NCBI GenBank assembly: GCA_038501195.1
Contig: JBBPUQ010000007.1
Location: 1,093,501-1,157,500 of the forward strand
From: Nemania diffusa
Taxonomy: Eukaryota; Ascomycota; Sordariomycetes; Xylariales; Xylariaceae
Length of the DNA stretch: 64,000 nucleotides
Direction: 5' to 3'
Positions 13,298 to 25,979 of the stretch are shown piece by piece. A model generated the notes under the pieces. It was not told the DNA's origin. It worked only from the letters and a program-made list of their open reading frames with translations, and ran no database searches. Numbering within the stretch: position 1 is the first letter of the stretch; each line of letters opens with the position of its first letter. A program made the position numbers and the translations under genes.

Positions 13298-13317
13298 TAC
13301 CTACTATGTAGGTAGAT
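13298..13317. repeat. CTACCTAC/GTAGGTAG short palindrome
   Basis: CTACCTAC is followed three bases later by its exact inverse GTAGGTAG. It is one of many occurrences of this tetranucleotide motif in the intergenic DNA of the window. Function is unknown. Confidence 0.6.
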
Positions 13318-13438
13318 ATTGTAAAGCAAACCACATCTGTCGAGCAACATTACTTGAGTAGGCGTCCCCGCAAATACGATCCAGGTGGCAAATCAAATTG
13401 CCTTTGCGTACATCCCGCAGAGCACCAGCCAAGTACGA

Positions 13439-13498
13439 GATTTTGTGCATACAGCGTGTATGTATATCGTTCGTGTACCACGCTGTTTGCACAAAATC
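13439..13498. repeat. 20-bp inverted repeat, potential hairpin
   Basis: The left arm GATTTTGTGCATACAGCGTG (13439-13458) and the right arm at 13479-13498 are reverse complements with a single mismatch, separated by a 20-base loop. It lies in the long non-coding gap upstream of FKS1. The arms are far longer than expected by chance locally. It could be a small hairpin RNA precursor, a MITE remnant or a protein-binding cruciform. The sequence alone does not decide. Confidence 0.75.
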
Positions 13499-13853
13499 AA
13501 CAACAATGGCCACCTGCACCCCGTATCATCATTCCATATCCCAACTGGACTGCCTTCTGCCAGACTCGACACTGGCCGCCGCCGGATGTGGCGGGAATTG
13601 CTAAGTGGGGGCGGCCTCTTTTTCTCATCAACCAAGGTTCCCTTGTCATGCATCATGATGGCAGTGCTATTTAGACTACGCATACTACGTATAGTACCCA
13701 GTGCCGCCATGGTGCACACTATGGATTAAGCATACCACCTAGTTACATGGTAGTATCCTTGCGCAGTCTGGTACTGTACATACACACTACATTATGTACC
13801 TGGCCCTGACAAATCGTCGGCACGCAACAAGCCCAGAGAGATAGTACCTGCAC

Positions 13854-13890
13854 TATCTATACTGTACCCTTTACAGTGCCAGTATAGATA
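13854..13890. repeat. 11-bp perfect inverted repeat
   Basis: TATCTATACTG (13854-13864) and CAGTATAGATA (13880-13890) are exact inverses around a 15-base spacer. The role is unknown. Confidence 0.6.
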
Positions 13891-16358
13891 CATACTGTAA
13901 TGTACACGTCACGGCGCCGTACTAAGATGATGCTGAACAGGCTAGTAAAGTCATTGTCTCCAATCACAGACAACCAACACCTCCAGTGATCCGGACTAGC
14001 GCCAGTCGTATGCAGGTACCAGCCGCCGTTCGGTGCCTTGTGGGTTCTGTGCCTTGGTGGCGACCATGTCCAAGGTGGTTGGCAAGTCCTCGCGATGACG
14101 CTTTCATGTCAAATGCTGGCCAACTATTCGCTCATTCGCTTCGCAACCTGACTTCGTAATGATTCGTCAAGAGCTTACATATGAAGCCAGACTAATGGCT
14201 ATCTAGAAATGACGACAGCTCAATCTATCTATGTACCTATCTATCTCGGCTAATTCTATGTAGGTACACCCTTCAGCACGCGGTGAAGTAGATACAGTAT
14301 TGAGCGATGGCTGGATTGTTTCACTATGCAAGAAATAGGTAGGCTATTCCATGCAAACTCTATCTAGAAATAGCCTTCTAGAAGGATGGGAGAAAGAGAT
14401 TTTTCCTTCTACAGTAGTGCTCCAGAAGGCTGCAGATATTGAACAGGTAGATATCGATATGGGAATAGCGAGAACTCTGGCGGGACTGAGTACCAATGAA
14501 AGTTTCATGTCTATGCGTACTGTAGGCCATGACCCTTTCCTCCTTACTCAAGAGTCCCGAGTCAGAAACTCGTCCGCCTCCTACTGTACTGTACTTGTAC
14601 TGATGCAGCAAAGGAGTCGGCTTCTCAGTTTCCACTCGAACAGGCGAGCTATGTTTCAGGGAGGGGCTGGGCTGGGCTTGTTCGCGAGACGGCTTGTGTC
14701 CGCAACGCAACAGACTGGACAAGTGTCAGATCGAAACACCTTGCTACTGTATTACAACAGCAGATGCGTTACCTAGATGCTACCCACCACACAACAGGCA
14801 CTTGGGATTTTAGGGGCCTCCGGTTTACCCTGCTATCTGTAGTTACAAGTACATACCTACTTACCTACTGATGTTAAAAGGTGCAGATCTTTTCTTCATT
14901 GGCCTACCTACACAGTAGCCTGCAACCGATGTCTATCCGTACTAGCAAATCGATACTGGATACATGTCCATATGGCCTCCTCTCTATCTACTGCATTTAA
15001 GTAATGTATATAGTACGCATATGCAGTCGACGAAAATTCATCTTGAATCATCATTGAATCCCAACCCACCGAGAAAAGAACTCAGCTTTCAGTGATACCA
15101 GAAGAAAACGCAGCCACGTGGCATTGAAACACTAACTTACATCGTCAACTCCACCTACACTGGATAGATATTATATATGTACACTACCAGACTTCGAGTT
15201 CCGATCGAAAACTATACGTTCTTTTGGGATACGAATCCTCCCCCCTCCTGTCAGCTCAGATCTCTTGTGCAGCGTTGTCAATACCTAACCCCAATTCGGC
15301 TCTGCTGTGCTGTCCACCTAAGGCATCTAAACGGATAGGTGGACGTTGGTTGTCTATTTGTTGACTCTCACATTGACACGACATTCAACCCCATTTCACT
15401 ACCTGAGGTGAGGCTGTATCTCAATACTTCAAATTTATTCGTCCGCAGTATCTTCAGCACGAACAGGATATATTAAGTGGGATAGGTCTGCCACGCTGCA
15501 CTACCCCTGGAACAACCCGCTTATAGGTCATCTTCGCCTCGGCACCGTAGTCACAGGCTGCGGCAACCTTAGCCCTAGCCATCTACGCAGTTAATCAGAC
15601 CAACATCTATACACCCTTATCGGCATACACACCTATATAAGGTGTGAGGTTGTCTCTGCCCCGGCTTAAATTTCTGTCGTGAGTGCATCAAGAGAACGCA
15701 CCTCGCTACAACATCCCGTGACCATTCACCGCTGGCGTCAACGTCGGTTTTCGCCGCCATCGCGTCCTATTTATCCTAGGTAATGCCAATACGATGCTAA
15801 TAGTACCGGTTATCGCAATCTCTTTCCATGGAAATCTAATGATTCATCACACCCGGCACTGCAGCTATCTATCACGCGTTGGTTTTTTGTTTTTTCTTTT
15901 TCTTTTTTCGGGCTGCTCAGGCCTCGCTTGCTCGGTCTATTCGTCGACACACATGCGGTATGCGTATACCTTAATGATATCCCATGGGTGACTTCGTATT
16001 ATATAGGTATATAACCTCTTGATGTTATTGCAGCAGTAAAAAGACCAACTACCTATTATGGAACAAGCCCTGTCGGACCGGCATCGTCGGATCAGAGCGA
16101 GGCTCAAGCGATTAAAGCGGAGAGTCCGCATCGCCATAGTCCGATCCCAGATAACAAGTTGAGACTAGGCGCGGCACAGCGTTTCCAGCTCCCTAAAAGA
16201 AATATGCGAAACGTTGGACCTAATCCCCATTCCCTTGTTAGTGGCGTCTTTATAAGTCGATCTATACTTAGACTTAGATTCCACGAGCGAGACAAAACAA
16301 ATGCCTACTCCCCCTGCAAAAGGAATACATACGTTTCACAACCCAACATGGATATAGC

Positions 16359-16379
16359 AAGAAGAAGAAGAAGAAGAAG
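16359..16379. repeat. (AAG)7 microsatellite
   Basis: Seven perfect AAG units in the promoter-side half of the gap upstream of the GCNA-like gene. Confidence 0.85.
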
Positions 16380-17359
16380 CAGGAGAAGTACTATAGGTAG
16401 GTAAAGACGTACTGGCTAATTAGGTAACAAGTGCAATGAATGCCTACATATAGAATATATGCTCGGTATGCTTACACTACAATAGTGACTACCTAACAGA
16501 GTAACTACAGAGTACTGCACCTACTGTACGTACAACCAGATGCCTCCCTCTGCAACCCGGTTCGGACCGCGCATCATTGAGAATGCCCTGTCCATACAGT
16601 CCTGAGACAAACGCGCATCGATACCCCGGTTCCTCTGCATGAAAATGCATACGCATAAAGGGTCGCTCATCGCAGCACATGACTGCCTACATTACATACG
16701 GATTGCCTACCCGCACGCCCTCATGACATGAGAGTGATACCAGTTTTGCCGGCTGTCACATACAGTGTGCATCTAGGCGTAGTCGTCATGTTTTCGGGTT
16801 ATTCATCTTCAATTGAAGCATTGCGGTATTATGATATGCTAAGGGAAGGAAGACAAGGTAGCGTACAGAATAGGTGCGGGAGTATTCGACACGAATTCAC
16901 GTGGTAGACTCTCGAGTCATTCAATTTTCACTTCTCGTATAATGTTCGAAAGGTTTGGTTTTTTCGAGTCGAGTTTTTTACAAGTAATTATTCAATTTTT
17001 TTTCTTTCCTTTTTTTTGTTGGGCTGTCGAGAAGGTAATGATCGCGGGCAATGGCGAGTTCTAATGCAGTCTTGCTGGATGCCGGCTAGTTTAGGTACCT
17101 ATGCTACCTACCTATGCGTACTATAACTGTAGGTAGGTTTAGGTAGGTAGTGAGCTTGCGGGCGTTGTTGCCTGGCAACCAACCAAGGTTGATGTTGACC
17201 CGCCTAATGCAACCCAGCAATAAGCTTCACATCCGCTTTCCTTACCTCATAGTAGGTATCGTAGATACATATCACCGTAACTGAACTCACCTCGCAATAA
17301 ACCTGCACTCGTACTGTATCCATACTGCATTGATACCGCATCGATAGAGCTGTGCAATC

Positions 17360-19684
17360 ATGACATATGGGTCCAGTAGCGACGATGAATTTCCAGAAGT
17401 CGAGGTCATTATGCAGAGGCACAAGCGGACAACAACACGCAAAGAGCCCGCCCCTAGCAAACCAAGCGCGTCAGGACAACCCGACTCGCAAAAGGTAGCG
17501 CAAACAAGTGTTCAGGAGAGCATCGGGAAGATGCCTGCCACTACGAGGCGGCGGCGGAAACTTGGCCAAAGTCAGCAGCCCACGAATGGCTCGCTCCTAA
17601 CGCCGGGGGAGGGCTCTGAGGTGGAAAGCGGCACAGGCAGCCGGGCTCCCAGCTCCAGGCAACTATCGTGGGCCCAATCTGGGAGAGAAGAGGCCGGTGG
17701 CGCCATGGCAGGAGAGCTGCTTGATCGCCTCCCGGTCAAGGCTAAGCACGCCGAGTCTAGTCCGCCGGAGGAGCCGAAAAGAACCCGGCGGTTAATCACG
17801 CGAGGGGAGAAGAAAGCATTAGACTCGAAGATTGCCCAGAAAAAGAAAGAGAGCATAGAATCGTCAGATGAGTCTGGGTCAGACACTGAGGACTCTGACA
17901 AAGACGATGTTTCGCTACCCAGTGAGGATGAAGAGTCGGACTTCATTTTAGGAGGGGATTCAGACTCCGATGGTCTTTCGATGACTCCCCCGCAACGCCC
18001 ACAAAGCCCGGCTCGCCCTCGCCGAATGCAGCGTAGAGTGTTATCCTCCTCAAGAGACCCCAGCAAGAAAGAGCCGGCGTGGACGAGGTCAACACAAGAT
18101 GATTTGATTAAGAGCCCCAGGAAGCGGGCAGAGAAGCAGAGTGTCCCAAAGGTATCAACCACGAGACAATTAAAGGCACCGCCGAAAGGGGATGATCTGG
18201 AGGAGGTCTTCGAGAAACTTAAGATGTGTGTATTTATACTTACCAACCATAGGGATACCATATTTTGCTAATAATTATGTAGCTTTAACGAGGAGTCCGA
18301 ACCAGAGCAGCCGGCAGCCAGGGAGACCAAGGCACCCATTTTGGAACCTATGACCCCCAAGAAGAACCTCGGGGCCTCTCCCGACAAGATGCCCCGAATA
18401 CCCATGTCGCCCTGGAAACCAGAGCACAAGGAATTCTGGGACCCCGAGGTGAACTTCGCGTGGATTGATAAGCATTCACCCCCCAAAAAGAGCACGAAGA
18501 AGATACCAGATCTCATGGCACCCGACAACAGAGAAGAGCTGAAGCGCAGGTACGGCACGAGCCCCGAGAAGAAGCAGGCGAAGAAGGCATTTGACGCCGT
18601 CAAGGAGGACCTCGCGCGTGACTTCCTGCTGGAGCTAGACGACGCCATCACCGGCGGCAAGCTCGCCGAGCTCACGGCGACGACGGGCGGCCTACGGATC
18701 GAGTGGTCGAACACGCTGCTCACGACCGCCGGGCGCGCGCACTGGAAATGCAAGACCACAACGACGACGTCAAAGCAGCCCACACCATCATCATCATCAT
18801 CATTGTCGGCGGCGGCGGGCCCCACGACGAAGGTTACGAAGACGACGGCGACGCAGCACTACGCGTCCATCGAGCTCGCCATGAAAGTCCTCTCGAACGA
18901 GGCTGACCTGCTGAACACGGTGGCCCACGAGTTCTGCCACCTCGCCGTGTTCCTGCTGCACGGGAAGCCGAAGCTCGCGCACGGCGCCGAGTTCAAGACC
19001 TACGGGCAGCGCGTCATGCGCGCCGCCTCCGCCCCCGACGCTAGTAAGACAGGCACCAGCACTAGCACTGGCAGACTCCGCATCCCCCGGGACCGCGGCG
19101 TTGAGATCAACGTGACGACGCGCCACAGCTACGAGATCGAGTACCGCTTCGTGTGGCGGTGCGCCGACTGCGCCGCCGAGGTGTGCCGGCACTCGCGCAG
19201 CGTCGACCCCGCGCGGCAGCGCTGCGGGCGGTGCAAGGGCGGCGTCCTCGTGCAGGTGAAGCCCGTGCCGAGGGGCGCCGGTACCAAAGGCAACGGGGAC
19301 GAGGGGCCGGAGGCCGCCGCGGGCGGGGACGCGCCGACTAGGACCGCAGGAGGAGGTGCTGCTACCAAGGGGCAGAAGCCGGTAGAGAAGAAGAAGACGG
19401 CATACCAGGAGTTCACGTCCCGAGAGATGAAGGCCCTAAGCGTGTCCCACAAGGGCCTCTCGTTCAAGGAGAAGATGGCCATGGTCTCGGCGCGGTGGAG
19501 CGAGCACCAGAGACTGACTAAGTCGAAGACGCCTGATGCTCCCGAGGGAGCTGTGGCTACTACTGTTAGCGCGAAGGGCCTAGCGGCTACTGTTGAGGTG
19601 CTGGAGATCGAGGACGACGCTTGCGAAGAGCGCGGGGTTAGGAATCATCAGGAGAAGAAGGCTGCGTATGACATCTTTGCGTAG
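17360..19684 (+). CDS. GCNA: GCNA/ACRC-like SprT metalloprotease for DNA-protein crosslink repair
   Basis: Two exons, 17360-18225 and 18283-19684 (57-bp intron with a GCTAATA branch site), encode 755 residues. The first ~440 residues are low-complexity, with an acidic Ser/Asp/Glu-rich patch (about 170-215) and basic segments. A SprT-like domain (about 445-620) has the zinc-protease motif HEFCH (H504, E505, H508). It is followed by a zinc ribbon with C582, C585, C603 and C606. Near the C-terminus (about 660-705) a TAYQEFT...SFKEKMAMVSARW segment resembles an HMG-box helix. Disordered acidic region, SprT, zinc ribbon and HMG is the order found in GCNA proteins, which degrade proteins crosslinked to DNA in the nucleus. 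A Ser/Thr-rich insertion, with a Ser run from TCA repeats near 18787-18802, lies inside the protease domain. Exon 2 is much more GC-rich (18,580-19,330) than its surroundings. SprT function is confident. Calling it GCNA rather than Wss1/Spartan rests on domain order. Confidence 0.9.
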
Positions 19685-21607
19685 GCCGCCCGGGTCTGGT
19701 ACGCCTTGTGGCTCTACATGTTTTCCGAACCTGCGTGCTGATTCTTCAGCGATCGTAGTCGGTGGGTAATACATACTGATCTCGTGATCGTTAGCACTGA
19801 CGTTTTTGTACTTTCATCCGATGTGAATATTGCGAGAGGGTTAGCGAAAGGCATGGCCTAGAAACATGCTGACAATCCTGCGAAAAGATCATTTATCCGA
19901 GTCCTTAAGACTCATGCTAGTGCCTAATATGCTCTCAAAGGGCCTTGATATGCTCAAGGACACAATCTCTTTATATGGTGAATCTCGGGGCATTTCTTGC
20001 TCTCGTTTGACCACTTAGATCAATTCATCCTCTAATCCGGCTAAGTAATCTCTAGCCAGAGGTCACATAATTCGGCATCATAAACCCCAAATGGAAATAC
20101 GTCTCAAAAATGGGTGAAACAGGGATTATCCTTTCTTAAAGAAAATAGTCAAGGGTTTATGGCCTAAAGCTATACAGGCAGTGTTAACATGGATTTCTAT
20201 ATGATAGCCAATCTAACTAACCATCACAAACTGCAAATTTTATCTTGTGGTATGTCAAAGTATAATAAACGTGATTAAATCAACAGTAGACTATTTGTAG
20301 GTATATTGTAAGCGTTACTAGCTAGGCACTAAGCTTTGCGGTCGTTCTTTGCCCTCATCTAAGGCTTAAGGGATAATATATTGATTGGTTAGTTGGTATA
20401 TAAACTGGATAAATCTGCTAGTAGTAGTCAAGGCCCAACAACGCCCTGACATACTCGCCGAGAATACATGGCCTACGGCGTCTCTACCTTGTAGAGATAT
20501 GGTGCGATCGGTCTAAAATATATTAAAAGGGGCTATGTGCCGGTGACAGCTTTGTTACTAATTTCTTTTTATTCGTTATATTGATAAAAGTGAGAGGGGA
20601 TTAATCAAGATTTGAACTCCTTGGGTCGTCCAGTATACGCAACTCAGTGCTTAAGAAACCATATCAAACTGAATTTTTCGTGTACAAGTATGTCACGTCT
20701 TTGATCAATTACTAACAACTTATACCATCTAACATACGAAGCTTAAATAACGAAAAGTCGATAAGCAATAATACATTTGGAATTGCTGTATTCAGCGGAC
20801 GTAAATTAAGTTAAAAACATATTCAAAAGCACTTAGAACTAAAACAAAATCAAGATCGATATTCTTTCGGCAATATGATCAAGCCCATCCCGAAAACTTG
20901 TAGTTTCGAGTGTCAAAAACAACTATTTCAGAATAGCAGTCCGAAACACCTATTAAGAAAATCGTTGTATTTATAAAATTCAAAATAACTAGGACAATCA
21001 CTAGGCACATATTACTAATGTAACCACCCTATGAGGTCTAATTACTTTATATCCTGATGCTTAGAGTTCTCGGGAGGTCTTCGCGGGATACATTGCGATG
21101 TTACATGAAGGGTCAAAGTGATAGCCTTATACATCGGCTACCTATCCTATAATTTGCAGGCCTTTGTGCTTGGGAGAATATGATAGATCCAAAACTCGAG
21201 GAATAGTAGACCTACAAGACCTCGTTCTTACGAGCATCTTTAAATCTCTATCGATTTCCTATCCTAGATATATCGCCTGCCGTATAGCACCATAGTTATC
21301 TAATCAGAAACCCTGCTTTTCCCTTTCTTTTCTACAAATTGAGCTCTTCAGTCCAAAGTAAGGGATGTCCTAAATGTATATCTGGAACGTCTTTAATTAT
21401 AGGTTACCTGGGTGCAATCAAGTCTCTAGAGCATTGTTTATATGGTATATATGACCTGTTGGATTTTTCGGTTCTCACTGCAGAGGTGCGGATTTGTTCT
21501 ATTTCAACCAACACACCTATTATTCTTTGTGAATCCCTCGTCTTTACACAATCATTTCGAATCGCACGCCTCCTGCGTAGCCTCGAAAACTACTAGAAGA
21601 AGCAATC
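19685..21607. other. AT-rich gap, possibly decayed repeat DNA
   Basis: No gene is seen. From about 19,950 to 21,340 the DNA is AT-rich, poor in open frames and rich in TA steps, resembling repeat DNA eroded by C-to-T mutation. A tRNA-like remnant lies at 20594-20660 on the minus strand. The last ~250 bases (pyrimidine-rich) are the likely promoter and leader of the mannosidase gene. Confidence 0.5.
20594..20660 (-). repeat. Degenerate tRNA-like/SINE-like remnant
   Basis: Read on the minus strand, a stretch resembling a pol III A box (TAAGCACTGAGTT) is followed about 30 bases later by GGAGTTCAAATC, resembling a B box. A GATTAATCCCC tail lies downstream. The arms do not fold into a clean cloverleaf, so it is at best a mutated tRNA-derived element. 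Confidence 0.25.
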
Positions 21608-23514
<1,907 letters not shown>

Positions 23515-24762
23515 GGGTTGAGGTGTGGTGAAGCACCTCTGAACTTAGGCGGCGGAGTTGTTTGCAAATTGGTTCTAGGCAGATATATATTTTTGTCTTT
23601 CAACTTCGACATGAGGTAAATATTGGACAAGTTTTTGACATGACGTAGCTTAGTCTAAATGAAGCCGCTGGGGTATCCGGTGGTAGTTAAAGAGAAGTCT
23701 ATGAGATATGGGTTTCAATATTGAGAAGAAGCCTATACGATGGAGACTATTAGAAGGCGGCGATTACTGGTAGCATATCCTGCGGTATGCCGACGTAAAA
23801 CACAGGCTGGGTTTTATAATGTTTTTTTTCTTCTCTGTTTCAAATATATATATTACTAAAAACAAACATTTAAAAATAGTTATTTTTGTACAAAAATAAA
23901 ATGTTTTTATAAAAATGGCAAGTCTAGCTTCTAGGCTAAAGTATTTAGGTTGATCTTTAAATAAAGTAAGCTCAATTCTACGTGATATCCTGTTGAAGTA
24001 AAGGATAGTGTATACGATGGGTATCAGCAGAACAAGAGTGTTGTTGCATTTTCCCTTTCATCGTTGTCTTCTGCTAATTCTTTCTCCCCTAAAGTTTGTA
24101 GTCACACTGTTGTCTATTCAGAGTCCCTTACTTAGTCTTCCGGTACGTTATAATCCCTACGTGTGCTATAATGGGTTTTATTCTATATAGGTTACTAGAT
24201 CATGTATGCTTATATCATTAGTACTAACATCGATACTCCGTAACGACTTATTTCCTATAGTTTTGTTTATGATACTTTTAGTAGGCTCTATCACAAGCGA
24301 TACCATCCCCGTAGCTATCCGCTTCTCGCGCAGAGTGCTGATAGATTCTACGATACACAATGCCTCTTGCGCTTGTTCGTAACATGGACGGGGCCGGAGT
24401 CTTGGACAAGGACACGGCTCGATAGATTTAATAATCAAGGCTTACGATATTGTAACCGGGTCTTCATCTTTAAATGTCATCGCGTTCATTTATTCATTCA
24501 AATCATAACGTGAAATCGGCCCTGGGACCTTAGGTAGTCTACCTAGCTATCCAGCGCCTCGAGTAAGCCGCCATGACATGGTAGCTTTCGATCGTAGGCA
24601 GTGTCTCTCCTCACTACTCCCTGCGCGAACCTTGAGCATACGCATGGATTCAGATTCCAGACCCAAGCCACTCGTATCCGTGTGATGAATAGGGAGACAC
24701 CATAAATTCCACCATGATTTCATGTCCATTTTGTATGCGTCCCAGATCCATCTCCCCAAGAT
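23515..24762. other. Convergent intergenic region between mannosidase and Mog1
   Basis: No gene is seen. The stretch 23,815-24,000 is very AT-rich, with poly-T runs and a perfect 20-bp palindrome at 23880-23899. It is suitable as a transcription termination and polyadenylation region for the two convergent genes. Confidence 0.6.
23880..23899. repeat. Perfect 20-bp AT-rich palindrome
   Basis: TTATTTTTGTACAAAAATAA reads identically on both strands. It sits 366 bp past the mannosidase stop in an AT-rich convergent 3' region. Confidence 0.8.
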
Positions 24763-25756
24763 CTACACCTCTTTGAACAGGCCCCAATCCTTGACCTTGA
24801 ACGACTCCCAGATGCGCGAGGCGTAGTCGACGGCATCCCCGATCAGCTGACCTTGCTTGCCGAGCTGCAGGTCGACGTCGTCCTCGTCGTATTCGCCGCG
24901 GATGTGCGGCACGTTGACGGTGATAAGGATGTCAGTGCGCTCGCGCTCAAGGCGCACAAGCGTCAGGATCATGGCCGTGAAGTCGGGCGTGGTCGCGCGC
25001 GGGGCGCTGCTGCTGTCGGCTTCTTCCGAGGGCGGCGCCTTGGGGGAGATGGTAGCGATGAGGGTGTAGGCTGGTATGTCTTCGCTGTTGCGTGTGGAAT
25101 GCAGGAGTCAGTGATGTGCATGTACATGATTAGATGGCGACTTGTAACCAATACTTGTCGATGAGGGATACAAGCCAAACCGTGGTTTTTTCTTAACCAG
25201 GTGAAATCGCAGTAAGGGGCGCGCATAACAACAAACAATAAATGACGTACTCAAGCTTGGAGAACTGCGTCGGCGTCGTATTCCACACTTTCAATCGGTC
25301 GGCATCTTCGCGAACGATCTCTTCCAGATGCGTAGTCAGAGCGCGGCCGTCGATCTCGGGCGTGCTACCCTCTCCGCCGATGCGCTCGTTGATCTCGATA
25401 ACAATGCTTGTAAACCCGTCTTTATCAATGTAGACTTCCTGGTTATCGGGCACCTGGCGCAACTGGCTGTTGTCGAGAAGACACACGGCCCCTCATGTTA
25501 GTTGAGATTCCCGGTAGTCAGTCAACTAATAATCCCCTGAATTCTTTCTACCATCACATAGCCATCACCGAATGTGCGCGCATATCCATTCGATGTATGG
25601 CACCGGCAGAAAACCGGTCAAGTGAAGGACGTGAGACGTGAGAGGAAATGAGTTGATCTGTTGTCTCAAACAAACGTACCTAACATCAGCGAAGTTGGTG
25701 GATAGGTCGCAGACGAGTGCCCCTCCAAACAGCGGGGTGGATTGGTACGTCGTCAT
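24763..25756 (-). CDS. MOG1: Ran-binding nuclear import factor Mog1
   Basis: Three exons on the minus strand, 25756-25680, 25466-25251 and 25084-24763, encode 204 residues. The introns are 213 and 166 bp, long for so small a gene. The reading frame is continuous across both junctions. The N-terminus matches the Mog1/PsbP-like signature: TPLFGGAL, then a D-L-x-x-N-F-A-D-V stretch, then SQLRQVPDNQEVYID. The C-terminal half has LTLVRLERERTDILI and a VNVPH segment. Mog1 binds Ran and helps release or exchange its nucleotide in the nucleus, which supports nuclear protein import. Length is close to yeast Mog1 (218). The promoter is short, because the TIR element begins only about 220 bp upstream of the start. 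Note that another import gene, Kap121, lies 8.7 kb away, probably by chance. Confidence 0.93.
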
Positions 25757-25979
25757 GTCGGAAGAGGAAAAGGCACGATTGCCGTGGTCGCAACGAAAGA
25801 CGGGGGAGACGGCTTTGGCGTCTGGGAATATATATGAACGACTGGTCTTCGCAATATTCGGGCAAGCCACAAAAAAGTAGTTTCGCAGCAAGTGTCAAGA
25901 TATCTTGGCTAAAGTAAAAGATCCAAGCCTCTCGCGACAGCAGGTAAGTAGGTACTGTAAGTGGGTAGGTAACTACATA

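Larger units (their letters stand above)
11150..17359. promoter_or_regulatory. 6.2-kb divergent gap between FKS1 and the SprT/GCNA gene
   Basis: No gene is supported. The open frames present (the longest is an ATG frame of 141 codons at 14351-14776) are of a length expected by chance and lack domain features. The region must carry the promoters of FKS1 (right side of its start, about 11150-12100) and of the GCNA-like gene (about 16900-17359). In between are many short TAC/GTA-rich motifs, the hairpins listed separately, an AAG repeat, and T-tracts at about 16990-17015. No rRNA or canonical tRNA was seen. Confidence 0.55.

Noticed and set aside
14351..14776. ATG-started open frame of 141 codons in the FKS1-GCNA gap
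   Set aside because: In about 25 kb of non-coding DNA read in six frames, a few frames of this length are expected by chance. No domain, signal peptide or splice continuation was seen, and the opposite strand is also open over much of it.
15180..15215. B-box-like CTTCGAGTTCCG as a possible tRNA
   Set aside because: There is no A box at suitable distance and no pairing arms. It was not kept as an RNA gene.
18700..19480. Long open frames antisense or out of frame to the SprT domain
   Set aside because: They are produced by the high GC content of this exon. The sense frame carries all catalytic and zinc residues.
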